A DNA stretch of 12,253 nt, from positions 1 through 12,253 of the forward strand of contig JAAXQB010000219.1 in assembly GCA_012329085.1 (NCBI GenBank). The letters run 5' to 3'. A program made the position numbers and the translations under genes. Below, piece by piece: positions 1-6,760 of the stretch (position 1 is the stretch's first letter; each line of letters begins with the position of its first letter). Below the pieces are notes generated by a model that saw nothing but the letters and a program-made list of their open reading frames with translations, was not told the DNA's origin and searched no databases. Source of the DNA: Methanosarcinales archaeon. Lineage in GTDB: Archaea; Halobacteriota; Methanosarcinia; Methanosarcinales; Methanosarcinaceae.

Positions 1-132
1 TACCTGCGTTTGGAGGTATATCGCCTGCGCACGGGAATATCGTGGTTTGAGGCCAAGACGAGCATTATCCGAGATGCAATTCGCTCTTATTTGGCTCATC
101 CTGTGTACACCCTACCTAGATCAACTGCGTAA
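1..132 (+). CDS. C-terminal fragment of an unidentified protein (5' end outside window)
   Basis: Frame 1 is open from the first base for 43 codons and ends in TAA at 130-132. The peptide begins YLRLEVYRLRTGISWFEAK and ends LPRSTA. The middle part looks helical and basic. I do not recognise the family. G+C is roughly half by eye, far above the genes that follow, so the gene looks foreign or recently acquired. A transposase C-terminus is one possibility but nothing in 43 residues proves it. The reverse strand is also open over part of this stretch, so even the coding strand is not certain. Confidence 0.4.
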   Translation, partial: YLRLEVYRLRTGISWFEAKTSIIRDAIRSYLAHPVYTLPRSTA

Positions 133-157
133 CTCCTATAAATATAAAATTTTAATA

Positions 158-178
158 GCTCATTTGGAACAAATGAGC
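158..178 (+). repeat. GAA-loop palindromic element, perfect copy A
   Basis: Arms gctcatttg and caaatgagc form a nine-base-pair stem around GAA, followed by GTTTGC. Relative to the copy at 6560 one base pair is swapped (C-G to T-A) with pairing kept. Confidence 0.9.
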
Positions 179-244
179 GTTTGCACATTCTGAACGAATG
201 GGCGTTTGCACATTCGAAACATTCTAAGCGTTTGCACATTCTCC
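177..244 (+). repeat. Tandem decayed copies of the palindromic element, period 25-26 bases
   Basis: The string gcgtttgcacattc occurs at 177-190, 202-215 and 228-241, giving spacings of 25 and 26 bases. Each unit begins a further copy of the hairpin: 183-203 is an imperfect stem with the GAA loop, 208-229 is more decayed, and the last is cut off after cacattctcc. This looks like tandem growth or nested insertion of the dispersed element. It is not a CRISPR array: there are no unique spacers. Confidence 0.8.
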
Positions 245-307
245 AAAGAAACTATCTGACACAAAATAAAATTTTCTTCAAAAAAATTTAATACACAAAA
301 AATAAAT

Positions 308-1411
308 ATGATCCCAATCTCAAAACCCATATTCGATAAAGAAGAAATAAACGAAGTAAAAAAAGTAATCGAATCAGGATTCGTTGCACAAGGAAAAAAA
401 GTAGAAGAATTCGAAAAAAAATTCTCAAACTATATCAATACCAATCATGCAATAGCAGTCACAAATGGAACAGTTGCCCTTGATATTGCACTTAAAGCAG
501 CAGGAATTAAACAAGGAGACTGTGTCATAACTCCTTCTTTTACATTCATAGCAACGGCAAATTCAATCCTATTTCAAGGAGCAAAACCTATCTTTGCAGA
601 TGTAGATGAAAAATCATTCAACATAAATCCTAATGATGTGTTAGAAAAAATAACAAATAAAACAAAAGCAATCATTGGTGTGCATCTGTTTGGTCATCCA
701 TTTAATATAAAAGCAATACAAGATATTTGTGAAGATCACAATCTAATATTAATCGAAGATTGTGCACAAGCTCATGGTGCCGAATATGATGGAAAACGAG
801 TTGGAAATTTTGGACTATCAGGTTGTTTTTCATTCTATGCAACAAAAAACATGGCAACTGGAGAAGGTGGAATGATAACAACAAATAATGATGAAATATC
901 CAATATGTGCAGAATGCTTATAAATCATGGCGAAAGTCAGAAATACCACCACACAATACTTGGATATAATTATCGAATGATGAATCTACAAGCAGCACTT
1001 GGTCTTGTACAATTAAATAAATTAGATAAATTTAGTGAAAAGAGAATTAACAATGCAGAATATCTCAATCAACATTTAAAAATACAAGGATTAAACACCC
1101 CTTCAAAAGAAAATAATGTTAAGCATGTATATCATCAATACGCAATCACAATAGAAGATGGATTTCCATTATCAAGAGATGAATTTATGCAATATCTACA
1201 AAAAAAAGGAATTGGATGTGCAGTTCATTATCCATTACCAATTCACAAACAACCATTGTATGAGAAATTAGGTTACATTGATGAAACCGTTCAATGCCCT
1301 ATTTCAATCGAATTATCTAAAAATATTTTAAGTTTACCAATCCATCCATTATTAACAGAAAAAGATTTAAAATATATTGTAGAAACAATAAACAACATAA
1401 CAAAAATTTAA
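308..1411 (+). CDS. wbpE: DegT/DnrJ/EryC1-family sugar aminotransferase (WbpE-like)
   Basis: This 367-residue protein has the usual length for PLP-dependent sugar aminotransferases of the DegT/AHBA-synthase family. Visible motifs are the ligand region EDCAQAHGAEYDGKRVG (150-166, with D151 expected to pair with the PLP pyridine nitrogen), the probable Schiff-base lysine K180 in SFYATKNMATGEGGM, and GYNYRMMNLQAALG typical of the family. From the gene set, its likely job is transamination of the 3-keto UDP-GlcNAc-uronate made by the next gene product, giving the 3-amino sugar. It is the first gene of a tight five-gene run, 11 bases ahead of the oxidoreductase. The ATG at 308 fits the family N-terminus (MIPISKPIFDKEE). 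Family assignment is firm; the substrate is inferred from context, and other 3- or 4-keto sugars cannot be excluded. Confidence 0.93.
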   Translation: MIPISKPIFDKEEINEVKKVIESGFVAQGKKVEEFEKKFSNYINTNHAIAVTNGTVALDIALKAAGIKQGDCVITPSFTFIATANSILFQGAKPIFADVDEKSFNINPNDVLEKITNKTKAIIGVHLFGHPFNIKAIQDICEDHNLILIEDCAQAHGAEYDGKRVGNFGLSGCFSFYATKNMATGEGGMITTNNDEISNMCRMLINHGESQKYHHTILGYNYRMMNLQAALGLVQLNKLDKFSEKRINNAEYLNQHLKIQGLNTPSKENNVKHVYHQYAITIEDGFPLSRDEFMQYLQKKGIGCAVHYPLPIHKQPLYEKLGYIDETVQCPISIELSKNILSLPIHPLLTEKDLKYIVETINNITKI

Positions 1412-1422
1412 GGAGATAAAAA

Positions 1423-2364
1423 ATGAAAGTTGGAGTAATAGGCGTTGGAATAATGGGTGAAAACCATGTACGAATATATTCAGATCTTAAAAGTATTAAT
1501 GAAGTGTTTGTTTTTGATTTGGATAATGAAAAAATAAAACAATTGCAATCAAAAGAATATGGTGCTACCATATGTGATTCAATGGAAGAACTTTTTGAAA
1601 AAGTTGATGCAGTAAGTATTTGCGTTCCAACAAGATTTCATTTCGAAACTACTAAAAAAGCAATTGAAAAAGAAGTTCATTGTTTGATAGAAAAACCAAT
1701 AACTTTAACAGTCAGTGAAGGCGAAGAATTGTTAAAATTATTGGAAAATAAGAATTTAATTGTTGGTGTTGGACATATAGAAAGATTTAATCCAATAATA
1801 GACGAAATTAAGAAAATAATAAAAAAACCACTCTATATAGAAATACGAAGGCACAATCCCGCATCTACAAGGATAACAGATAGTACCGTTGTCGAAGATT
1901 TAATGATTCATGATATTGATATAATATTCAATGCTTTTTTTGACAGCTCGTTTGGAACAAACGAGCGTTTTTATAAAATACATAGCATGGGCAATAGGGA
2001 TATATGTAAAACACTAATTAAATTCAATTCTTCTTTTGTGTCAATGTCAGCTAGTAGAAAATCTTCCAAAAAAATTAGATCTATGTATATTGAAGAAGAA
2101 GAATTTACAATTGAAGGTGATTTTATGAATCAAGAAATATATGTATATAAAAAACCTGAAAAATATAGCATAGTACGCGATCGATATGCACAAGAGAATA
2201 TTATAGAAAAAGTTTTAGTAAATAAGGTAGAACCATTAAAAGAAGAATTAAAAACATTTATCGATTGTGTTAAAAATGGTCATGAATTTACAATAACTCC
2301 ATCACAAGCATTAAATAATCTAAAAATATGCGAGGAGATAGTAAGATTAAATGGCATTCTTTAA
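1423..2364 (+). CDS. wbpB: Gfo/Idh/MocA-family UDP-sugar 3-dehydrogenase (WbpB-like) carrying an in-frame palindrome
   Basis: The 313-residue NAD(P)-dependent oxidoreductase has an N-terminal Rossmann motif GVIGVGIMGENH (4-15), the family EKP motif (90-92), and DLMIHDIDII (159-168) containing the expected catalytic histidine H163. In the Wbp pathway this enzyme oxidises C3 of UDP-GlcNAc-uronate so that the aminotransferase can act. AGGAG at 1411-1415 sets the start and overlaps the preceding stop codon; the 3' end overlaps the acetyltransferase start by 14 bases. Oddly, bases 1946-1966 are a perfect copy of the dispersed hairpin and are read as part of residues 175-182 (SSFGTNER) without breaking the frame. 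The insert sits after the H-D catalytic region, just before IHSMGN, probably in a surface loop. The rest looks intact. Confidence 0.9.
   Translation: MKVGVIGVGIMGENHVRIYSDLKSINEVFVFDLDNEKIKQLQSKEYGATICDSMEELFEKVDAVSICVPTRFHFETTKKAIEKEVHCLIEKPITLTVSEGEELLKLLENKNLIVGVGHIERFNPIIDEIKKIIKKPLYIEIRRHNPASTRITDSTVVEDLMIHDIDIIFNAFFDSSFGTNERFYKIHSMGNRDICKTLIKFNSSFVSMSASRKSSKKIRSMYIEEEEFTIEGDFMNQEIYVYKKPEKYSIVRDRYAQENIIEKVLVNKVEPLKEELKTFIDCVKNGHEFTITPSQALNNLKICEEIVRLNGIL
1946..1966 (+). repeat. GAA-loop palindromic element inside a coding sequence, perfect copy
   Basis: Arms gctcgtttg and caaacgagc pair perfectly around GAA, followed by GTTTT. Compared with the 6560 copy, two base pairs differ and both changes are compensated. 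It is translated as part of SSFGTNERF (residues 175-183) of the oxidoreductase. Confidence 0.92.
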
Positions 2365-2929
2365 GCATCCCACAGCAATTGTAGAGAGTAACGATATAAA
2401 TGATGGGACTAGCATATGGCATTTTGTACATGTAAGGGAAAATGCAAGGATTGGTAAAAATTGCAGTATTGGTAAAAGTGCATATATAGACATAGATGTA
2501 AAAATAGGAGATGGAGTAAAAATTCAGAACTTTGTTTCTGTTTATAAAGGAGTGGAAATAGGAGATGATGTTTTTGTTGGTCCTTCTGTAACTTTTACAA
2601 ATGATTTGCACCCAAGGGCATTTGCGTGGTCAGATGAAAAAATAACTTCAACCATTGTTAAAAAAGGTGTAAGCATTGGTGCTAATTCGACCATTATATG
2701 CGGCATTGTAATTGGGGAGTATGCAATGATTGGGGCAGGGAGTGTTGTGACAAAAGATGTACCACCATTTGGATTAGTGTATGGAAATCCATCAAAATTA
2801 AAAGGGTTTGTATGCTATTGTAGTGAGAAATTGAATGAAATACTTATAGAAAATGAAGATATGACAGTTTATAAGTGTAAATGTGGAAATGAAGTGGAAA
2901 TAAAAATTGCACAAGAAAATGTTAAATAA
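2351..2929 (+). CDS. wbpD: Left-handed beta-helix N-acetyltransferase (WbpD-like) with a cysteine-rich tail
   Basis: The 192-residue protein shows hexapeptide repeats throughout (for example ARIGKNCSIGKSAYID and VEIGDDVFVGPSV), the FTNDLHPRA segment typical of WbpD/WlbB-type enzymes, and the closing SVVTKDVPPFGLVYGNPSK motif. It should acetylate the 3-amino group of the UDP-uronate from acetyl-CoA, as a soluble trimer. A GAGGAGA ribosome site lies at about 2331-2337 and the start overlaps the preceding gene by 14 bases, suggesting translational coupling. The C-terminal tail after residue 152 adds two cysteine pairs (C155/C157 and C176/C178, the latter in CKCGNEVEI) that could bind a metal. 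The family call is firm; the acceptor substrate is inferred from the operon. Confidence 0.9.
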   Translation: MAFFKHPTAIVESNDINDGTSIWHFVHVRENARIGKNCSIGKSAYIDIDVKIGDGVKIQNFVSVYKGVEIGDDVFVGPSVTFTNDLHPRAFAWSDEKITSTIVKKGVSIGANSTIICGIVIGEYAMIGAGSVVTKDVPPFGLVYGNPSKLKGFVCYCSEKLNEILIENEDMTVYKCKCGNEVEIKIAQENVK

Positions 2930-2977
2930 TGCATGAATACTGTATTTATTTAAATAATGTTTAAAAAGAGAATATAA

Positions 2978-4159
2978 ATGAAAAACAAAGACATAGAAAT
3001 AGCCGTAATTGGTTTAGGAAAAGCAGGATTGCCACTTGCAAGTGTAATTGCAGATAATGATTTAAAAGTCATTGGTATAGACATAGATAAAAAAAGATGT
3101 GAATATATTAACAATGGCAACAATCCAATTCCAGAAGAAAAAGATTTAAGTGAATTGATTAAAAAACATCATGGTAAAAACCTTATTGCCTCATCGAATT
3201 ATGAAGATGCAAGAGAATGTGTTGCATATATTGTAATTGTGCCATTATTTACAGATGAACATAAAAATCCTGATTTTAGTATTTTAGAAAGCGTATTTAG
3301 AAGTATTGGTAAGATTTTAGAAAAAGGCAATATTGTAGTTTTAGAAACAACAGTACCCCTTATGACCACTGAAAAAATTGTAAGAAAATGGTTAGAAGAA
3401 GAAAGCAACCTATCAATAGAGCAAGAGGATTTTTATTTAGCACATTCACCTGAAAGAATAATGACGGGATGTAGTATTTCAAGGTTAAGAGAATTTCCAA
3501 AGATTGTAGGTGGTGTGAATAAAGAAAGTGGAGATAAAGCATTTGAAATTTATAAAAAATTTGCCCCAAATTTACATGCAATTTCATCAGCAAAAGTTGC
3601 AGAATTTATAAAAATTATTGAAGGATGTTATCGGGATGTGAATATTGCTCTATCAAACGAACTTTTTAAAATCGCAGATGAAATGGATATTGATTTTTAC
3701 GAAGCACGAGAGTATGCAAATCATGAATATTGCCAAATCCATTTACCATCAACGGGAGTTGGCGGACATTGCATTCCATTATATCCATGGTTTTTGATTA
3801 AAGAAATGGAAAGAAAAGAAAAATTTGAATATACTAGATTGCTTAGAACTTCAAGGGAATTAAATGATGAAATGATTAATTATTGGGCGGAAAAAATTAT
3901 TTTAGAGTGTATTAAAATAAATAAGCCATTAAACGAAGTTACCATTTGTATAAAAGGAATTACATTTAGAAAAGGAGTAAAAGAATTATATCATAGTAGA
4001 AATTTGGCGATTATTAAATTACTTGGTGATAAGGGATTAAATGTATTTGGATTTGATGAAATGTTTTCAAAGAAAGAGTTTGAAAAAATGGGTTTAAAAT
4101 CTATGAATCCACAAAATGCAGATATAGTTTTCGATTGTTTTAAATTAACATTTGATTAA
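2978..4159 (+). CDS. wbpA: UDP-N-acetyl-hexosamine 6-dehydrogenase (WbpA/WecC family)
   Basis: The 393-residue protein belongs to the UDP-glucose/UDP-GlcNAc/UDP-ManNAc dehydrogenase family: NAD-binding VIGLGKAGLPLA (10-21), LETTVPLMTTEKI (122-134), AHSPERIMTG (155-164), FIKIIEGCYRDVNIALSNE (210-228), and the catalytic cysteine C265 in STGVGGHCIPLYPWF. It carries out two NAD-dependent oxidations at C6, giving the uronic acid. In this setting UDP-GlcNAc is the likely substrate, the first step of the UDP-ManNAc(3NAc)A route; a UDP-ManNAc dehydrogenase (WecC) is the main alternative because the next gene is an epimerase. It is somewhat shorter than many homologues (often above 400 residues), with an abrupt C-terminus at DCFKLTFD. 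A 48-base gap separates it from the acetyltransferase gene and no strong ribosome site is visible. Confidence 0.9.
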   Translation: MKNKDIEIAVIGLGKAGLPLASVIADNDLKVIGIDIDKKRCEYINNGNNPIPEEKDLSELIKKHHGKNLIASSNYEDARECVAYIVIVPLFTDEHKNPDFSILESVFRSIGKILEKGNIVVLETTVPLMTTEKIVRKWLEEESNLSIEQEDFYLAHSPERIMTGCSISRLREFPKIVGGVNKESGDKAFEIYKKFAPNLHAISSAKVAEFIKIIEGCYRDVNIALSNELFKIADEMDIDFYEAREYANHEYCQIHLPSTGVGGHCIPLYPWFLIKEMERKEKFEYTRLLRTSRELNDEMINYWAEKIILECIKINKPLNEVTICIKGITFRKGVKELYHSRNLAIIKLLGDKGLNVFGFDEMFSKKEFEKMGLKSMNPQNADIVFDCFKLTFD

Positions 4160-4170
4160 CGGATAAAAAT

Positions 4171-5268
4171 ATGAAAATAGTATCAATTATTGGAGCAAGA
4201 CCAAATTTCGTTAAGTGTTCGCCATTATCAAGAGAAATAACAAAAAAGTTTGATGAAGTTGTAATCCATACAGGGCAGCATTATGATTATGAAATGAATA
4301 AAATCTTTTTTAATGAATTAAATATTCCAGAGCCAGAATACCATCTTGATATTGGGTCAGGAACTCATGGAGAACAGACAGGTGAAATGTTAAAGGGGAT
4401 TGAAGCGGTATTAATAAAAGAGATGCCAGACATGGTCTTAGTGTATGGGGATACAAATTCAACAATAGCAGGTGCATTGGCAGCATCAAAATTACATATT
4501 ACAATTGGTCATATTGAAGCAGGATTGAGAAGCTTTGATAAAAAAATGCCAGAGGAAATAAATAGGGTTTTAACAGACCATTGTTCAGATATATTGTTTT
4601 GTCCTACTGAAACAGCTGTGAAAAATCTAAAAAATGAAGGCATTACAGAAGGTGTATATCTTACTGGGGATGTTATGGTTGATGTGTTAAAAGAAAATAT
4701 TAAAATTGCAGAAAAAAAATCAACAATTTTAGATGAACTTGATTTAAAATCAAAGGAATATTACCTGTCAACTCTTCATAGGGCAGAAAATACAGATAAT
4801 GTTGAAAAGATGAAAAATATAGTGGATGCTTTTTGTGAGATTGAAAATTTAATTTTTCCATGTCATCCAAGAACTGAGAAATGTTTAAAAGAGTTTGGAT
4901 TATGGGATAGATTGAAAGAGAATGTTAAAATTGTAAAACCAGTAGGGTATCTCGATATGCTTATTCTTGAAAAAAATGCAAATAAGATTTTAACAGATTC
5001 GGGGGGTGTGCAGAAAGAGGCTTATATATTAAAAGTTCCTTGTATCACTTTAAGAGAAAATACGGAATGGGTCGAAACTGTAGAAGATGGATGGAATGTT
5101 CTGGTTGGTGCTGATAAAGAAGATATTATTGAGGCGATGGATGAGTTTATGCCTGAGGGAGGGCAAAGGAATGTTTTTGGGAATGGGGACGCGAGTGAGA
5201 GGATTGTGGAGATAATTGGACGGAGGGTGTATGAAAATGGAAGAAATGGGTATAGGGTAAGAGAGTAA
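4171..5268 (+). CDS. wbpI: Non-hydrolysing UDP-sugar 2-epimerase (WbpI/WecB family)
   Basis: The 365-residue GT-B-fold epimerase shows IGARPNFVK (7-15), HTGQHYDYEM (33-42), VYGDTNSTIAGALAA (91-105), HIEAGLRSF (114-122), MPEEINR (126-132), LHRAENTDN (202-210) and LTDSGGVQKEA (274-284). The expected catalytic acidic residues (D94, E116, E129) and H203 are present. The LDIGSGTHGEQTGEML segment resembles WbpI, which inverts C2 of UDP-GlcNAc(3NAc)A to the manno form, but I cannot separate it from WecB (UDP-GlcNAc to UDP-ManNAc) without alignment. It starts 11 bases after the dehydrogenase gene. The last about 40 codons are rich in G and encode a basic tail (GRRVYENGRNGYRVRE), different in composition from the rest. 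It closes the sugar operon. Confidence 0.9.
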   Translation: MKIVSIIGARPNFVKCSPLSREITKKFDEVVIHTGQHYDYEMNKIFFNELNIPEPEYHLDIGSGTHGEQTGEMLKGIEAVLIKEMPDMVLVYGDTNSTIAGALAASKLHITIGHIEAGLRSFDKKMPEEINRVLTDHCSDILFCPTETAVKNLKNEGITEGVYLTGDVMVDVLKENIKIAEKKSTILDELDLKSKEYYLSTLHRAENTDNVEKMKNIVDAFCEIENLIFPCHPRTEKCLKEFGLWDRLKENVKIVKPVGYLDMLILEKNANKILTDSGGVQKEAYILKVPCITLRENTEWVETVEDGWNVLVGADKEDIIEAMDEFMPEGGQRNVFGNGDASERIVEIIGRRVYENGRNGYRVRE

Positions 5269-5335
5269 GTGGATGAAGTCACAATCTTTAAATAAGATGC
5301 TGAGGAATGAAGTTATAAATGAGAGGCGGGTAAAG

Positions 5336-5542
5336 ATGTTAATAAAAGAAGAGAATTTACAATATGTCTATCAAAAGAACGAGAAAAAAGGCGTGATTTT
5401 AGATATTCAAACATTTGAAGCGTTAATGGAGATGTTAGAAGATTACGAAGACAGTATGGATTTTGAGGTGCTGAAGACTGAAGGGACAATAGACTACGAG
5501 GAATATCGAAAGAGCAGGACGAAGCAGGATGTACGAGATTAA
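5336..5542 (+). CDS. RelB/Phd-like antitoxin
   Basis: A short acidic protein of 68 residues starting at ATG 5336, preceded by a purine-rich gaggcggg (5323-5330) that fits a ribosome site. An upstream ATG at 5273 would add 21 poorly conserved-looking residues and I reject it. The N-terminal half (LQYVYQKNEKKGVILDIQTFEALMEMLEDY) looks like the short DNA-binding and dimerisation part of RelB/Phd-type antitoxins; the C-terminal half is charged and probably wraps the toxin. It ends 14 bases inside the toxin gene, the classic overlap of type II toxin-antitoxin pairs. Autorepression is likely by family knowledge, but no operator is evident. Confidence 0.75.
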   Translation: MLIKEENLQYVYQKNEKKGVILDIQTFEALMEMLEDYEDSMDFEVLKTEGTIDYEEYRKSRTKQDVRD

Positions 5543-5783
5543 AATAAAGAGGGGCGCACAAAAAGACCTCGATGCTCTTGACGATAAGATGTATATTAGA
5601 ATTGATATAACTCTCCAAAATCTAAGAAATGATCCTTTTCCACATGGCGTGAATAAGTTAAGAGGGGGAGAAAACAGGTATAGAATCAGAATGGGGAAAT
5701 ACAGAATACTGTACGAAGTTGGTCAAAAGGATAACACAATTGTCATTTATCGGATTAAGTCAAGGAAGGTTGCCTATGAATAG
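5529..5783 (+). CDS. RelE/ParE-family toxin
   Basis: The 84-residue basic protein has the RelE/ParE toxin pattern: an N-terminal helix-rich part (AQKDLDALDDK), then the strand-forming core RYRIRMGKYRILYEV (50-64) and the end IVIYRIKSRKVAYE (71-84). R52, R54, K57, R59, R79 and the near-terminal Y83 are the kind of residues RelE enzymes use for ribosome-dependent mRNA cleavage. A ParE-type gyrase poison is the alternative. Its start overlaps the antitoxin gene by 14 bases, so translation is probably coupled. The pair lies directly behind the epimerase gene, on the same strand, and could be transcribed from it or from its own promoter. Confidence 0.88.
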   Translation: MYEIKIKRGAQKDLDALDDKMYIRIDITLQNLRNDPFPHGVNKLRGGENRYRIRMGKYRILYEVGQKDNTIVIYRIKSRKVAYE

Positions 5784-5861
5784 AAAAAGAATAAATCATT
5801 CGACAGTATATAAAGAATTAAGTCGTAAAAAATGAATAAGTAGTAAGGAGAATTTTGATTA

Positions 5862-5883
5862 GCTCATGATTGAACGAATGAGC
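5862..5883 (+). repeat. GAA-loop palindromic element, imperfect copy
   Basis: gctcatgatt, GAA, cgaatgagc, followed by GTTTAC. The right arm matches the consensus exactly and the left arm has an extra base and a mismatch. It lies about 80 bases after the toxin gene. Confidence 0.75.
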
Positions 5884-5980
5884 GTTTACATTACTTTTTC
5901 ATAAAAATAATAAAATTTTCATCATTTTTTCTTTTCAAACTATATTTAGTAAGATATATTTTATATATTTTTTGCTTATT

Positions 5981-6005
5981 ACACACATTTCGTGTGTTTT
6001 TCTTG
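5981..6005 (+). terminator. Possible terminator after the toxin-antitoxin genes
   Basis: acacac (5981-5986) pairs with gtgtgt (5992-5997) over a five-base loop and runs into a T-rich tract (ttttctt). Hairpin plus T-run is terminator-like; in archaea the T-run alone may suffice. It is about 200 bases after the toxin stop, so the assignment to that operon is tentative. Confidence 0.35.
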
Positions 6006-6291
6006 ATTTTTCAATTGATTTCAAGGAATTTTTACTTAAGCTTACATTAATCATCCTCTTTTTTCAAAAGCATATTCTCAGTAGAAGAATATGTATCACT
6101 CATTATCAAAGAGAATGATTGTTAAGTAATGAGTTGATATAAATTAAAATTAAATGCAACAAACATCATTTTTATACTAACTTTTGTTACTGTAGTACCC
6201 ATAACATGAATAGATTTAAATACGATTTTTATTATTGTGTAAATAATCGTTCAAATAGTGCTCTTTTACTATTTATTCTTTCATTTCTATC

Positions 6292-6312
6292 GCACATTCA
6301 TTCCAAATGTGA
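6292..6312 (-). repeat. Decayed inverted copy of the palindromic element
   Basis: gcacattca, TTC, caaatgtga. The loop is TTC, so it reads as the element on the other strand. Three of nine pairs are lost. Confidence 0.4.
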
Positions 6313-6518
6313 TATAAAAAACAATAAAATAGAAAAAATCCCTTATTACAAAATTGTACAAATTGCATACAATTAAAAAATGCCGCATTAAAATTATTAT
6401 AAATCTATTTAAAATATTTTGGTAAAACCCATAAATTCCTAACTCTTTTTTTATTTTTCCCATACTTATATGATTTAGAAAGTTGTCTAAAATACAATTT
6501 AAATTTAATTTTTTATTG

Positions 6519-6541
6519 TATATGATCTAAAAATTATATGC
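6519..6541. repeat. AT-rich hairpin family (second repeat), imperfect copy
   Basis: gtatatgatc and aattatatgc form a mostly paired stem with a short loop. It is followed at once by cagagaaaatt, the start of the GAGAAA motif, and then by the perfect GAA-loop hairpin at 6560. It shares its 5' flank (tttttattgta) with the copy at 7679. Confidence 0.55.
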
Positions 6542-6559
6542 TCAGAGAAAATTACAATA

Positions 6560-6580
6560 GCTCATTCGGAACGAATGAGC
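6560..6580 (+). repeat. GAA-loop palindromic element, perfect reference copy
   Basis: Arms gctcattcg and cgaatgagc, loop GAA, followed by GTTTGC. Used here as the reference form of the family. Confidence 0.93.
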
Positions 6581-6597
6581 GTTTGCTTGTTCGGAAA

Positions 6598-6618
6598 GCA
6601 CATTCGGAACGAATGTGC
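6598..6618 (+). repeat. GAA-loop palindromic element, perfect variant copy
   Basis: Arms gcacattcg and cgaatgtgc, loop GAA. One T-A pair of the reference is replaced by A-T with pairing kept. A truncated copy (gcttgttcggaa, 6585-6596) lies between it and the 6560 copy, and another fragment follows at 6640-6654. Confidence 0.9.
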
Positions 6619-6746
6619 GTATAAGAAAATCTTTAATTTTCGTTCTGAACGAGCGTTATCTCGTAATTAATTATACATACCTAATTAAATTTATAGCCTA
6701 TGTTTGCACTTCTATATATACTCACCACTCTTGCCCTAATCTCGTA

Positions 6747-6760
6747 ACCTATATATGTGA
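6747..6760 (+). promoter_or_regulatory. Possible TATA box of the ferredoxin gene
   Basis: acctatatatgtga lies about 50 bases before the ferredoxin ATG. An archaeal start site about 25 bases further on would leave a leader of about 30 bases carrying the AAGGAG ribosome site. Inferred from position only. Confidence 0.35.

Larger units (their letters stand above)
133..307. other. Spacer with tandem palindromic elements and probable promoter of the sugar operon
   Basis: AT-rich non-coding stretch between the high-G+C gene end and the first sugar gene. It holds one perfect hairpin (158-178) followed by decayed copies in a tandem array up to about 244. From 245 to 307 it is nearly all A and T, with TATA-like runs (for example around 283-293). 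No Shine-Dalgarno sequence precedes the ATG at 308, so a leaderless or very short-leader transcript is plausible. The promoter is not pinpointed. Confidence 0.5.

Noticed and set aside
177..244. CRISPR-like array (short direct repeats with regular spacing)
   Set aside because: The period is only 25-26 bases, the parts between repeats are themselves decayed repeat copies and not unique spacers, and no cas genes are in the window.
5273..5335. Longer start of the antitoxin
   Set aside because: The extra 21 residues are unlike antitoxin N-termini, and the ATG at 5336 follows a better purine-rich site.
5776..5835. 19-codon ORF (MNRKRINHSTVYKELSRKK) overlapping the toxin stop, with aaggaaggt ahead of its ATG
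   Set aside because: The ribosome-site-like string is also toxin coding sequence, and 19 codons in AT-rich DNA carry no evidence of selection. Worth recalling only if homologues show it.
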